Below are positions 8,311-17,578 of a DNA stretch of 61,719 nucleotides, in pieces. The notes under the pieces were generated by a model. The model worked only from the letters and a program-made list of their open reading frames with translations, had not been told where the DNA came from and did no database searches. The position numbers were made by a program, and so were the translations under genes. The number at the start of each line of letters is the position of its first letter. Positions within the stretch are counted from its first letter, which is position 1. The stretch covers positions 1 to 61,719 of the forward strand of contig NZ_VUMM01000009.1 of the NCBI RefSeq assembly GCF_009696175.1, read 5' to 3'. This DNA comes from Floccifex porci. GTDB lineage: Bacteria > Bacillota_I > Bacilli_A > Erysipelotrichales > Erysipelotrichaceae.

Positions 8311-9180
8311 ATGAAAATAATACAAGTCAATCATTTAAAAAAATATTATGGAAAATCAAAAGGAATTGAAGATGTTTCTTTTGAAGTGGAAAAAGGAGAT
8401 TTTTTTGGATTTATTGGACCCAATGGGGCTGGAAAATCAACGACAATTCGTACTTTGCTGGGATTGATTTATCCTACATCTGGAAGTGCATCAATCAATG
8501 GAATGGATATTGTCAAAGAAAAGGAACAAATAAAAAAACAGATTGGGTATCTGCCAAGTGAAGTGATGTTGTATCCATCCATGAAAGTGAAAGAAGCATT
8601 AAAATTATCGATGGATCTATATAAGGTGGATTGTTCTAAACAGGCCAGTCTATTATGTCAGAGATTGAATTTGGATCCAAATAAAAAAATAGAAGATCTG
8701 TCGTTTGGAAATCGTAAAAAAGTAGGAATTGTATGTGCTCTTCAGCACAATCCAGAATTGTTGATTTTAGATGAACCAACCAGTGGTCTGGATCCTTTGA
8801 TGCAGAAAGAATTTTTTGAAATTCTGAAAGAAAAAAATGAGAAGGGAACAACGATTCTATTATCAAGTCATATTTTAAGTGAAATTCAAAGAAACTGTAA
8901 TAAAGCGGCTATCATTCGAGATGGAAAGATTATTGCGTGTGATACAGTTGAAAATTTATCCAATTCCAATGCGAAATATATACAGATTCATGGAAATGCC
9001 AGCTTTGATACTTTAAATGGAATAAAGAATATGGTGAAAGATAAAGAAGGATGTTCTTTCCTTTATAATGGGGATATATCGTTATTATTGAATTGTTTAT
9101 CCAAAGGAAATATTAAAGACATCACTATATCAGAACCTGATTTAGAAGAAGTATTTATGCATTATTATAAGGAGAATTGA
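8311..9180 (+). CDS. ABC transporter ATP-binding subunit
   Basis: A 289-residue ABC-2 type ATPase. Walker A is GPNGAGKST near residue 36, the signature is degenerate (LSFGNRKK instead of LSGGQ), and Walker B is LLILDEPTSGLDPL. The C-terminal extension (about 215-289) is typical of drug or bacteriocin exporters such as the BcrA/CcmA group. It follows the TetR gene closely and its stop nearly touches the start of the permease gene. The substrate is unknown. Confidence 0.85.
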   Translation: MKIIQVNHLKKYYGKSKGIEDVSFEVEKGDFFGFIGPNGAGKSTTIRTLLGLIYPTSGSASINGMDIVKEKEQIKKQIGYLPSEVMLYPSMKVKEALKLSMDLYKVDCSKQASLLCQRLNLDPNKKIEDLSFGNRKKVGIVCALQHNPELLILDEPTSGLDPLMQKEFFEILKEKNEKGTTILLSSHILSEIQRNCNKAAIIRDGKIIACDTVENLSNSNAKYIQIHGNASFDTLNGIKNMVKDKEGCSFLYNGDISLLLNCLSKGNIKDITISEPDLEEVFMHYYKEN

Positions 9181-9182
9181 GT

Positions 9183-9968
9183 ATGGCATTAATTAAACAT
9201 GAAGTAAAACAGGGAATGATTTCTTTCTGGATCTGGACGATATCGATTCTTTCTTTGATGATGATCTGTATTTTCCTGTTTCCTCAGATGAAAGAGCAGA
9301 TGCAGGATGTGACCAAAGTATTTGCGGATATGGGATCTTTTACAGCTGCTTTTGGAATGGATACCTTGAACTTTGGGACTTTAATTGGATTTTATGGTGT
9401 GGAATGTGGAAACATTTTAGGACTGGGAGCGGCCCTCTATGCTTCTTTTTGTGCGGTATCAATTTTAAGTAAAGAAGAAAAAGACCATACAGCCGAATTC
9501 CTGCTTAGTCATCCTATCTCAAGAAAACAGGTACTGATTCAAAAACTGATTGCGGTATGGATTCAGATTGTACTATTAAATGTGATTGTGTATTTAGGTT
9601 CAATTCTTTCTATTTCTTTAATTGGAGAAGAAATTCCATTTAAAGAAATCAATTTAATGCATTTAAGTTTCTTTATTATGCAGATTGAATTATCCTGTAT
9701 CTGTTTTGGAATTTCCAGCTTTTTATCAAAAGGAAGTATAGGAATTGGATTGGGATTGTCGATTTTAATGTATTTTTTAAATCTGATTGCCAATATCAGT
9801 GAGTCGGTAGAATTTTTAAAATATATAACTCCATTTGGATATTGTGAAGTCAGTGATATTGTAGAGACGCTTCAATTAAATGGAACATATATTGGAATTG
9901 GAATTGTACTTTCCATTATTGGAATTGGAATTGGATTTATTCATTATTGTAGAAAGGATATCAAATAG
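9183..9968 (+). CDS. ABC-2 type permease
   Basis: A 261-residue membrane protein with about six hydrophobic segments and the conserved FLLSHPISRKQVLIQKL loop seen in ABC-2 permeases. The ATG at 9183 is preferred because GGAG lies eight bases upstream; a TTG at 9177 is too close to that site. With the ATPase it forms an exporter under the TetR regulator. A terminator follows at once. Confidence 0.8.
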   Translation: MALIKHEVKQGMISFWIWTISILSLMMICIFLFPQMKEQMQDVTKVFADMGSFTAAFGMDTLNFGTLIGFYGVECGNILGLGAALYASFCAVSILSKEEKDHTAEFLLSHPISRKQVLIQKLIAVWIQIVLLNVIVYLGSILSISLIGEEIPFKEINLMHLSFFIMQIELSCICFGISSFLSKGSIGIGLGLSILMYFLNLIANISESVEFLKYITPFGYCEVSDIVETLQLNGTYIGIGIVLSIIGIGIGFIHYCRKDIK

Positions 9969-9990
9969 GAAACGAAAGTTTCCTTTTTTT
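9967..9990 (+). terminator. Terminator of the TetR-ABC operon
   Basis: AGGAAAC (9967-9973), loop GAAA, GTTTCCT (9978-9984), then six more T. Confidence 0.8.
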
Positions 9991-10058
9991 GATATAATCG
10001 GAGTGTACTGAAAACAATAAATTTAAAATATAAAAAATAGGTAGAAAAGGAGGAAAAT

Positions 10059-12029
10059 ATGGATAAATTTATACTGCATTCCAATTATCAGCCAGCTGGA
10101 GATCAGCCAAAAGCCATTGAGGAACTGGTAAAAGGATTGGAAGAAAATAAAAAATTTCAGGTTTTATTAGGAGCCACTGGAACGGGAAAAACGTTTACGA
10201 TTTCAAAAGTGATCGAAAAAGTAAATAAACCCACTCTGGTATTTGCGCACAATAAGACATTGGCTGGACAGTTGTATTCCGAATTTAAAGAATTTTTTCC
10301 ACAGAATCGAGTAGAATATTTTGTATCTAATTTTGATTATTATCAGCCAGAAGCCTATGTTCCTAAAACAGATACCTATATTGATAAAAACACAAAAACA
10401 AATGAAGAACTGGATATGCTTCGAATGGCAGCCGTTAACAGTGTACTGGAAAGAAGAGATACCATTATTGTGGCATCGGTTGCCTCTATTTATGGAGCCA
10501 GTAATCCAGAACAGTATCGCCATATGATATTTTCTTTACGTGTGGGAGAAGAAATCTCTCAAAAAAAACTGATGGAAGCTTTGATCGAGCAGCAGTATCA
10601 CAGAAATGACTCTGACCCACAAAGAGGAACGTTTCGTAAAAGAGGGGATGTCATTGAGGTAACTCCAGGACATACCGACCAGTATGTGGTACGAATTGAG
10701 TTATTTGATGATGAAATTGAAAGAATCAGTGAAGTCGATCCAGTAACTGGAAAATTAATTGCGGCTTATCGCATCTATAATTTTTATCCGGCTACTGGTT
10801 ATGCCAATACTATGGATGTGATGAAAAAAGCAGCTTCTTCCATTGAAGAGGAATTAAAAGAACGGCTGGATTATTTTGAAAAACAGGGAAAACCACTGGA
10901 AAAAGAACGACTGGAACAAAGATGTCTGCATGATATTGAATCACTAAGAGAAATTGGGGTTTGTCCAGGAATTGAAAATTATTCAAGACACATCGATGGG
11001 CGTAAGCCAGGAGAAAGGCCTTATACATTATTCGATTACTTTCCAGATGATTTTCTGCTGGTTGTAGATGAAAGTCATGTTTCTTTGCCACAGATCAGAG
11101 GGATGTACAATGGAGACCGGGCTCGTAAAGAAACATTGGTGGAATATGGATTTCGACTTCCTAGTGCTTTAGACAATCGTCCTTTACGATTTAATGAATT
11201 TGAAAATGTGATTTCCCAAGCAATCTTTGTATCGGCCACACCAGGAGATTATGAACTGGAAAAAGTAGAAAATCATGTAATCGAACAGATCATTCGTCCT
11301 ACTGGTCTTTTGGATCCTATTGTAGAAGTTCGTCCAATTGAAGGGCAGATTGACGATCTGGTTGGCGAAATTAAAGATCGAATTGAAAAAAATCAAAGAA
11401 CTCTAGTTACCACTTTAACGGTGCGTATGGCAGAAGACTTAACCGCTTATTTGAAAAGTATGGATTTAAAAGTCGCATGGCTGCACCATGAAGTAAAAAC
11501 AATAGAACGTACAGAAATCATTCATGATCTCAGACAGGGAAAATACGATGTCCTGATTGGAATCAATTTATTAAGAGAAGGGCTGGATATTCCTGAAGTT
11601 TCTTTAATTGCGATTCTGGATGCGGATAAAGAAGGTTTTTTACGATCCAAAAGATCGCTGGTACAGATCATTGGTCGAGCAGCTCGTAATAGCGAAGGAA
11701 AAGTCATTATGTATGCCGATTCCATTACAGAAAGCATGGATTATGCCATTAAAGAAACCAATCGTAGACGAAACATTCAAGAAGCCTACAATGAAGAACA
11801 TGGCATTATACCAAAAACAATTATAAAACCAATTCATGATGTGGTTCGTTCGAAAGAAACAAAAGAAATGACCGCAAAATATTTAAAGAAAAAGAAAATG
11901 GGTAAAAAAGATAAAGAAACCATGATCTTAAATCTGGAAAAAGAAATGAAAGAAGCAGCTCGTGTTTTAGATTTTGAAAGAGCAGCTCAATTAAGAGACA
12001 TTTTATTTGAATTAAAAGCAGAAAATTAA
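10059..12029 (+). CDS. uvrB: Excinuclease ABC subunit B
   Basis: A 656-residue UvrB of normal length. It takes damaged DNA from UvrA and recruits UvrC for dual incision. Visible parts: Walker A GATGTGKT at 38-45, the damage-probing beta-hairpin region ([11 protein letters not shown]), the DEAD-like [11 protein letters not shown], helicase motif [11 protein letters not shown], and a C-terminal UVR helix pair ([14 protein letters not shown]). AGGAGG precedes the ATG. uvrA, often next door, is not in the window. Confidence 0.95.
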   Translation: MDKFILHSNYQPAGDQPKAIEELVKGLEENKKFQVLLGATGTGKTFTISKVIEKVNKPTLVFAHNKTLAGQLYSEFKEFFPQNRVEYFVSNFDYYQPEAYVPKTDTYIDKNTKTNEELDMLRMAAVNSVLERRDTIIVASVASIYGASNPEQYRHMIFSLRVGEEISQKKLMEALIEQQYHRNDSDPQRGTFRKRGDVIEVTPGHTDQYVVRIELFDDEIERISEVDPVTGKLIAAYRIYNFYPATGYANTMDVMKKAASSIEEELKERLDYFEKQGKPLEKERLEQRCLHDIESLREIGVCPGIENYSRHIDGRKPGERPYTLFDYFPDDFLLVVDESHVSLPQIRGMYNGDRARKETLVEYGFRLPSALDNRPLRFNEFENVISQAIFVSATPGDYELEKVENHVIEQIIRPTGLLDPIVEVRPIEGQIDDLVGEIKDRIEKNQRTLVTTLTVRMAEDLTAYLKSMDLKVAWLHHEVKTIERTEIIHDLRQGKYDVLIGINLLREGLDIPEVSLIAILDADKEGFLRSKRSLVQIIGRAARNSEGKVIMYADSITESMDYAIKETNRRRNIQEAYNEEHGIIPKTIIKPIHDVVRSKETKEMTAKYLKKKKMGKKDKETMILNLEKEMKEAARVLDFERAAQLRDILFELKAEN

Positions 12030-12048
12030 CGGATTTTCTGCTTTTTTT
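12018..12048 (+). terminator. uvrB terminator
   Basis: A ten-base perfect stem, AGCAGAAAAT (12018-12027) with ATTTTCTGCT (12033-12042), followed by a T-run. The uvrB stop lies in the loop. Confidence 0.85.
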
Positions 12049-12093
12049 AACCGGATTTGTTCGATACGATAAAATGAAAACAGAAGAAAAGAT

Positions 12094-12750
12094 ATGGGAT
12101 TTTTCAGAAAAAAGAAAGGGATTGTACCACAGAATGGGGCTGAACTTTATGTCAATGGTACGAAAATATATGCAGGAGATAAAAAATGGATTGAAGACAT
12201 TGATGAACAGTATAGACAAAGGCCCATTCCGAATTTTTATAAGCTGGTAAAACATTCTGTAAAGGTGGATGTAATCGTTGAGGATTCGATTTTAATAGGA
12301 GACATGAATATCAAAGTGATAAGAAGTCCAGGTCATTCTTTTGATGATGTGTGCTATTGTATAGAAAATCATTTATTTACAGGAGATACCATTCCCTGTC
12401 AAAACGATTTTTTAGTGTTTATAGATTCGGATGCATTAATAGGATCCTTAAAACAGTTAATGACTTTAAAGGATATTGATTCGGTATATCCAGCCTGGGG
12501 GAAACCTTATTCTTTCATTCAAATGAAAGAAATTATTTTAAAATCAATAAATCAGATTGAATCAATCAGACAACTGGTAGAAACATATGATACAGGACAA
12601 AGTAAAGATGAATTATTTGATGAAGTCTGTAAAGCGTTAAATAAAGAACAATGGAAGAATCCATTGTTTAAAAAGAGTGTATTAAGCTGCCGTAAACCTT
12701 GTTTCTTTTTGATTGATACGTATATAGAACAGGAAAAAGGAGTTGTATGA
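12094..12750 (+). pseudogene. N-terminally truncated metallo-beta-lactamase-fold hydrolase
   Basis: The open frame holds only the second half of an MBL-fold hydrolase: SPGHSFDDVCYC and LFTGDTI supply the later metal ligands. The family-defining HxHxDH motif is absent and there is no room for it after uvrB, which ends 65 bases upstream. A short alternative ATG at 12074 opens another frame. The last 20 residues (from about CFFLIDTYIEQEKG) resemble the start of a DUF1330 protein, the gene that follows, so the reading frame runs into it. It is most likely dead. Confidence 0.6.
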
Positions 12751-12972
12751 AGAATATATTAATGAAGTTAAATCAATTGTAGAATCATATAATGGAAAAT
12801 ATTTAATTCGATCCGAAAAAATAAAATCTTTACATCCCAATCGAAATCCACAAAGAGTTATAGTGATACAATTTCCAGATAAAGAAGCTTTGTATACTTG
12901 TTTTCAGTCCGAAGAATATCAGAAAATAAAAGAATCAATTCTGTACAAGCCAGAGCACTGATCATAGAATAA
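12688..12972 (+). pseudogene. DUF1330-family gene broken by two frameshifts
   Basis: Three pieces in different frames line up with one DUF1330 protein. The first strand (CFFLIDTYIEQEKG) is in the frame of the upstream remnant, the middle (YEEYINEVKSIVESYNGKYLIRSEK and on, in pieces) is in a second frame from 12746, and the end (NSVQARALIIE, stop TAA at 12970) is in a third. The breaks lie near 12740 and 12935. The uninterrupted middle part alone would make a 72-residue product lacking both edges of the fold. The function of the family is poorly defined. Confidence 0.65.
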
Positions 12973-12978
12973 AAAAAG

Positions 12979-12988
12979 AGTTGTGAAC
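12979..12988 (+). repeat. Left target-site duplication of the IS4-family element
   Basis: AGTTGTGAAC at 12979-12988 recurs at 14596-14605 on the other side of the element. Joining the two flanks restores a perfect terminator-like palindrome. Confidence 0.85.
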
Positions 12989-13016
12989 CAATGTCATTAA
13001 GTTAAGAAATGACGAA

Positions 13017-13047
13017 CCATCCAGATACTATTTTCTGGATGGTATTT
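13017..13047. terminator. Hairpin inside the left IS end
   Basis: ACCATCCAG (13017-13025) pairs with CTGGATGGT (13035-13043), followed by ATTTTTA. It lies downstream of the transposase gene for one strand and at the IS edge for the other, a good place to block read-through. Confidence 0.6.
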
Positions 13048-13114
13048 TTATTTGAAGGCACGACGAAAATTGTAGTATTGCTACTACATTTTAAAAATTA
13101 TATAATATTAGTTG

Positions 13115-14422
13115 TTAATCATATCGATAGTTAAAAGATACCGGTGATTTGGCTTTCACTTTCCGTTCATTCTGGCGATTAGGACGGATTGGCAGTATTT
13201 CTTTAGCTATCAGTGATTCAATATCAGGTGGATTCTTTCCACCTTTTTCTTTTAGGTAGTTACGTATTATATGAAAGGCACGTACATAATTTAATTGATA
13301 CTCGTATTTTCTGTCTTTTTCTTTAATTTTTATATTGTTACTTACTCTGCTGCAGAAATTATATAACACTAGCTTTGCATAAATTTCCTGCTCTATAAAC
13401 ATTCTTTTCTTTGAATGCAATGTATTTAAATCTAGATGATATTTCAATTCACGATAACTTGTTTCAATCTCCCAACGAAGGTGGTACAGTTCTTTAATAT
13501 CTTGTATATTGAATTCGGATTCATCTAAATTTGTAATAATACTTTCGTAGGTGTCATCACTAATTTTGAAACGTACAACACGACATTCAAAATCAAAATA
13601 AGGGCTTCCGTCGAAAAAATCAAATCTCTGATTCTTAGGGACAAACTTATATATTTCAGGATGAGCTTTTATTTCATTCGTTTGTTTAGTAGTTAGGGTA
13701 CGGCGAACATGCATATCAAATTCTGCATCTGGAAAAGGGCCAAAACTTCGCAGTACGCTTGTTCTAGAATGAATATCCTTTACTCTGATCAAATACTTAT
13801 GATTCTTCATACCTACTTTCACAAAAGAATTGATAGATTCATAGCCTCTGTCTGCAATGAAAATAGCTTTAGGACCATCATATCTATCCACTATTTCATT
13901 GAATGCACCATTTTCATTCATTACGGCATTTCCTTGAAGAACGATATCATCATAAGTACATTCCAATAGATCATAGCTTGTATTCAGATGATAGGCGGAG
14001 AAAGGTTTATTCGAATTATTGGCCTTATAAAAAGTGGTTTTAGTATCTTTGATAGCACTGCTGATAGGCAGAACAGAACCATCAACAGCGAGAAGGCGAT
14101 AACCTTTGTGAAGCTTGATTTTCTGTGTTCGTTCATTGAACATATTGAATAATGTACGGAATGCATCTGGACGAATCTTACTACGTGCCTGTACAAATGA
14201 AGAAGCTGTAGGCGTATCAAGCTTATATCCAAACAATTTGAACATTTCATCTTTTAAAGATCCAGACTCTAATAAAAGCACATTGAAAAGTGTACTTCCA
14301 AAAAGATGTTTTCTTTTCCGTGTAAAATCCTTATTTGAATCAACAACAAATAGTGAAGAAGAATCATTCATGGTTTTGATGCAGAATTTTAACTGCTTTT
14401 TTAACGATTTATAATTGTTCAT
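13115..14422 (-). CDS. IS4-family transposase
   Basis: A 435-residue DDE transposase. The acidic triad is visible as LLAVDGS, IFIADRGYES and the Y-R-E-K signature in RWEIETSYRELKYH. The start at 14422 has GGAGGT four bases upstream. A longer in-frame start at 14488 would run through a 12-base perfect hairpin and lacks a ribosome site. It cuts and pastes the element by recognising the 23-base ends. The length is normal for the family and no frameshift is seen. Confidence 0.92.
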   Translation of the reverse strand: MNNYKSLKKQLKFCIKTMNDSSSLFVVDSNKDFTRKRKHLFGSTLFNVLLLESGSLKDEMFKLFGYKLDTPTASSFVQARSKIRPDAFRTLFNMFNERTQKIKLHKGYRLLAVDGSVLPISSAIKDTKTTFYKANNSNKPFSAYHLNTSYDLLECTYDDIVLQGNAVMNENGAFNEIVDRYDGPKAIFIADRGYESINSFVKVGMKNHKYLIRVKDIHSRTSVLRSFGPFPDAEFDMHVRRTLTTKQTNEIKAHPEIYKFVPKNQRFDFFDGSPYFDFECRVVRFKISDDTYESIITNLDESEFNIQDIKELYHLRWEIETSYRELKYHLDLNTLHSKKRMFIEQEIYAKLVLYNFCSRVSNNIKIKEKDRKYEYQLNYVRAFHIIRNYLKEKGGKNPPDIESLIAKEILPIRPNRQNERKVKAKSPVSFNYRYD

Positions 14423-14456
14423 AAGTACCTCCAAAAACATATACCTATAAACAATT

Positions 14457-14484
14457 GGCCTATTATCAGAAATGATAATAGGCC
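14457..14484 (-). promoter_or_regulatory. Perfect hairpin upstream of the transposase gene
   Basis: GGCCTATTATCA (14457-14468), loop GAAA, TGATAATAGGCC (14473-14484): a 12-base perfect stem in the leader of the transposase mRNA. There is no T-run on the gene side. It may stabilise or hide the leader of transcripts entering from outside, a control known in other IS4-related elements; that role is inference. Confidence 0.5.
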
Positions 14485-14534
14485 ACACATTTCAACCTGT
14501 ATGTCAACAAAAAAATTCAAATTTTCCATAAAAA

Positions 14535-14563
14535 AAGAGGAGCACATTTTTTGTGTTCCTCTT
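14535..14563. terminator. Hairpin inside the right IS end
   Basis: AAGAGGAGCACA can pair with TGTGTTCCTCTT (one wobble pair) around a T-rich loop. It would catch transcription coming from the ung side before it reaches the transposase gene. Confidence 0.5.
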
Positions 14564-14595
14564 AAAAGATGCCATTTCTTAACTTAATGACATTG

Positions 14596-14605
14596 AGTTG
14601 TGAAC
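14596..14605 (+). repeat. Right target-site duplication
   Basis: Second copy of AGTTGTGAAC, followed by TCTTTTTTTT. The uninterrupted site would read AAAAAAAGAGTT-GTG-AACTCTTTTTTT, a two-way terminator between the DUF1330 gene and ung. Confidence 0.85.
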
Positions 14606-14613
14606 TCTTTTTT

Positions 14614-15273
14614 TTAGATCCATTGGATGGGTGTTTTTCCATTCTGTATTAAATACTGATTGGCCTGAATAAAATGATTGTTCCCAAAGAAACCACGACT
14701 GGCACTTAGTGGGGAAGGGTGCGGACTGGTTAAGACTAAATGTTTTGGATTGTTCAAAAATTTTTTGGCCTGAATGGCACTGTTTCCCCATAATAAAAAT
14801 ACAATGGGCTGATCCTGCTGGTTCAATAATTGTAAAGCGGCATTGGTAAAATTCTGCCATCCTATTTTACTATGAGAAAAAGCTTTATGTGCTTCAACGG
14901 TTAAAACGGTATTCATCAGTAAGACACCTTGTCTGGCCCAGTCCGTTAAATCGCCGTTTCGGTTTACCGGCTGATGGTATTCCATTTCCAGTTCTTTATA
15001 AATATTTTTTAAAGAAGGAGGAAGGGGAAAGTTTTCAGGTACAGAGAAAGCATATCCTTGTGCCTGACCGACATTATGATATGGATCCTGCCCTAAGATG
15101 ACCACTTTTGTATCTTTGATCGAAGTGGTTTTAAAAGCCGCAAAGATATTTTCTTTTTCTGGAAAGATCTGTTTTGTTTTATATTCACGGGCTAAAAAAT
15201 AGCGAATTTTGATTAAATAGTCTTTTTGAATCTCCTGATCAAACAATTGATCCCAATCATTATTTATTGCCAT
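14614..15273 (-). CDS. ung: Uracil-DNA glycosylase, family 1
   Basis: A 219-residue glycosylase that removes uracil from DNA. The water-activating motif GQDPYH and the HPSPLSA loop are intact, and VFLLWGNSA lies between them. The start at 15273 has GAGG upstream. It is divergent from folC, with only about 50 bases between them. The IS4 element lies 18 bases beyond its stop, in what was its terminator. Confidence 0.95.
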   Translation of the reverse strand: MAINNDWDQLFDQEIQKDYLIKIRYFLAREYKTKQIFPEKENIFAAFKTTSIKDTKVVILGQDPYHNVGQAQGYAFSVPENFPLPPSLKNIYKELEMEYHQPVNRNGDLTDWARQGVLLMNTVLTVEAHKAFSHSKIGWQNFTNAALQLLNQQDQPIVFLLWGNSAIQAKKFLNNPKHLVLTSPHPSPLSASRGFFGNNHFIQANQYLIQNGKTPIQWI

Positions 15274-15291
15274 AGTTTTTCCTCGATTTCT

Positions 15292-15319
15292 TTGTTTATA
15301 ATACCACAAATGTTATAAT
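15292..15319 (+). promoter_or_regulatory. folC promoter, apparently giving a leaderless mRNA
   Basis: TTGTTT (15292-15297), 16-base spacer, TATAAT (15314-15319) with an upstream TGT (extended -10). The ATG of folC begins seven bases after the -10 box, at the expected transcription start, and no ribosome site precedes it. Confidence 0.6.
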
Positions 15320-15325
15320 AGCTAC

Positions 15326-16498
15326 ATGAATGTAAAAGAAAAAATAGAAAAGATGGAAGATTGTCGTGGAAAAAATCACGATTTACGTTTATTTCGAAGC
15401 TGGTTAAATGAATATTTGCCAGGACATAGAAATTTGTCTAAAATTCAGGTTGGCGGAACTAATGGAAAAGGAAGTACCTGTCAATGGCTGGCTAGTTTAC
15501 TTGAAAATGCTGGATATAAAGTGGGGGTGTTTACATCTCCTCATTTAATTTCTCATATGGAAAGAATTGTAGTGAATCATAAATCAATTGAAGAAAACGA
15601 ATGGGAAGCGATTTATGATCGGTATGAGTCTTTATTCAGTGAAAAACAGATGACAATGTTTGAAATGGATTTATGGATGGCATTGGACTATTTTCTAAAA
15701 CAGGAAGTGGATGTTGCGATTATAGAAGTTGGTATGGGAGGACGATTGGATGCGACAACGGCATTGGATTATTGTGCAACACTAATTACCAATGTTGGAT
15801 GGGATCATCAACAATATTTAGGGGATTGCATTGAACAGATTGCGTATGAAAAAAGTGGTATCTTTAAGCCAAATGTACTGGCTTTGACAACGGAAAAAAA
15901 GAAAAACTGTCAAACGGTTATGGAAAATGTGGCTTCTGTTATGCATCCTATTTTAGGATTTGTGGATTTTCCATATGAAAAAAGAGAAGGAATGAACGCA
16001 TTTGAATGGGAAAATCATACATATACGACCTCTTTACCTTCTTATCAGATGGACAATCTGGGACTGGCTTTAGAAACCTGTCATGCCTTAGGCATTGATT
16101 TAGAAGTGGAATGGATTCAGAAATCAATTGATGAATTTTCATGGTTGGGACGCTTTACACAACTAAATCGTCCATATAAAGTGATATTGGATGGAGCTCA
16201 TAATATGGATGGCATACAGGCATTGGTGAAATCCATTTCAAAATGGGACGGAGACATATATTTTTCTGCTTTAAGCGATAAAGATGTTGAAGAAATGTTA
16301 AAGATACTGGAAACTTTACATTGTCCGATTACTTTGGTTTCCATTGACAGCTATCGCTGTTATCCGCTGGAAACATTATCCTATCCTTTGATTTCAAAAG
16401 AAGAATTGATTGAAAGAATCAATCATCCCGTTACAGATATGCTGATATGTGGTTCGTTGTATTTTATTGGAGAAGTATTGGAGAAAGTTGATGGCTAA
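15326..16498 (+). CDS. folC: Folylpolyglutamate/dihydrofolate synthase
   Basis: A 390-residue Mur-ligase-like enzyme that adds glutamate to folates and often also makes dihydrofolate. The P-loop is GGTNGKGST near residue 43, followed by FTSPHL, the DATTALDY region and the ILDGAHN motif that opens the C-terminal domain. It probably starts from a leaderless mRNA. The next gene starts within its last codons. With glyA, folD and the cyclodeaminase gene, it forms the folate set of the window. Confidence 0.92.
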   Translation: MNVKEKIEKMEDCRGKNHDLRLFRSWLNEYLPGHRNLSKIQVGGTNGKGSTCQWLASLLENAGYKVGVFTSPHLISHMERIVVNHKSIEENEWEAIYDRYESLFSEKQMTMFEMDLWMALDYFLKQEVDVAIIEVGMGGRLDATTALDYCATLITNVGWDHQQYLGDCIEQIAYEKSGIFKPNVLALTTEKKKNCQTVMENVASVMHPILGFVDFPYEKREGMNAFEWENHTYTTSLPSYQMDNLGLALETCHALGIDLEVEWIQKSIDEFSWLGRFTQLNRPYKVILDGAHNMDGIQALVKSISKWDGDIYFSALSDKDVEEMLKILETLHCPITLVSIDSYRCYPLETLSYPLISKEELIERINHPVTDMLICGSLYFIGEVLEKVDG

Positions 16499-17423
16499 AA
16501 AGAAAAAAAGAAGAAGAGTAAATGTAGCTCGTTTGTTGATTTTAGTATTGTGTTTCTTACTGATTATTGGATTGGCTGTATATGGAATCAAAAAAATCTT
16601 TTTTAAACCAGAAGAAACCGTTGTACAGGAAGAAAAAAATTCGAATGCAGATACAAATGTAGAAAAGATTATAGAAGCGGGATTTAATGAAGAACAGGCA
16701 AAAGAATTAATTTCTTTGTCCAATTACTGGCCCGATCGTTTAGATCGTTATGTTTCTTATTATAATGGTGATATGAAACAGAGTGTAATGGATGTGAATT
16801 GCGATATGGACTTAGAACCATACCAGCAGACAACCATTGCAAAAGACGATGACGATCCAGCTTATCTTGTGAACAAATTCTATGCGTTAGAAGATGGCTA
16901 TGTACCGGATGATTTAGTGGACCTGGATACGTTTGCCTGTGTTCAGGGACAGGATTATGCCTGTCAGGATATCATTCAGCTTCGCAAAGAAGCTTATGAT
17001 GCCTATATTGAATGGTGTAAAGCGGCACAGAAAGAAAATTTAGAGATTCGAGCTATTTCAGGCTATCGCACGTATGAATACCAGAAAGGTTTATGGGATC
17101 ACAATGCTTCTGTATATGGGCAGGAATATGCAGATGCCTATTATGCTCGTCCCGGGCAAAGTGAACACAATACAGGACTGGCTGTAGATATTACATTTAA
17201 TGGATATAATTTTAATGAAATTGAAAATTATGATGGATACGAATGGATCTTAGAAAATGCACATAAATATGGATTTATCTTACGGTATCCCGAAGATAAA
17301 ACGGATGTAACGCGATATGGTTATGAAAGCTGGCATTTTCGATATGTAGGAAAAGAAGTGGCAGAAAAGATTTATAAAAACAACTGGACACTGGAGGAAT
17401 ATTATGGCGCAAAAGAAGCGTAA
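16491..17423 (+). CDS. Membrane-anchored D-Ala-D-Ala carboxypeptidase (VanY, M15B)
   Basis: A 310-residue protein with a Lys/Arg-rich N-terminus, one membrane segment at about 14-34, a linker and a C-terminal M15B domain. Zinc and catalytic motifs are seen as SGYRTYEYQ, GQSEHNTGLAVDI and ESWHFRYVG. It trims the last D-Ala from peptidoglycan stem peptides outside the cell. The start at 16491 overlaps folC by eight bases and has GGAG upstream. A link to vancomycin resistance is not suggested: no van genes are near, and this family is common housekeeping in Firmicutes. Confidence 0.88.
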   Translation: MAKKKKRRRVNVARLLILVLCFLLIIGLAVYGIKKIFFKPEETVVQEEKNSNADTNVEKIIEAGFNEEQAKELISLSNYWPDRLDRYVSYYNGDMKQSVMDVNCDMDLEPYQQTTIAKDDDDPAYLVNKFYALEDGYVPDDLVDLDTFACVQGQDYACQDIIQLRKEAYDAYIEWCKAAQKENLEIRAISGYRTYEYQKGLWDHNASVYGQEYADAYYARPGQSEHNTGLAVDITFNGYNFNEIENYDGYEWILENAHKYGFILRYPEDKTDVTRYGYESWHFRYVGKEVAEKIYKNNWTLEEYYGAKEA

Positions 17424-17578
17424 TAGAGCAGGAACTCATATTATTTTTGTTTAATCTATATTCATTTTGAATGAAATAGAGTAAGCATGGATTATATCGA
17501 ATCGGTCACAAAAGATGTAATTGATGAAGAATTTTTAAAATAATCTGCTATGATAGTATAAAAATGGAGGAAAATGCA

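Larger units (their letters stand above)
12989..14595 (-). mobile_element. Complete IS4-family insertion sequence, 1607 bp
   Basis: The ends are 23-base perfect inverted repeats beginning CAATGTCATTAAG (12989-13011) and mirrored at 14573-14595, flanked by a 10-base direct repeat. A single transposase gene on the minus strand fills the element. Hairpins inside each end (13017-13043 and 14535-14563) probably stop outside transcription from entering. A 10-12 base duplication and one long transposase ORF fit the IS231-like branch of IS4. All parts look intact, so the element may be active. Confidence 0.92.

Noticed and set aside
16491-17423. Vancomycin-resistance gene
   Set aside because: VanY-type carboxypeptidases are common housekeeping enzymes and no vanH, vanA or vanX gene is near.
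17424-17578. Possible glycine or THF riboswitch before glyA
   Set aside because: No conserved paired core was found in the 155 bases; only very short open frames are seen.
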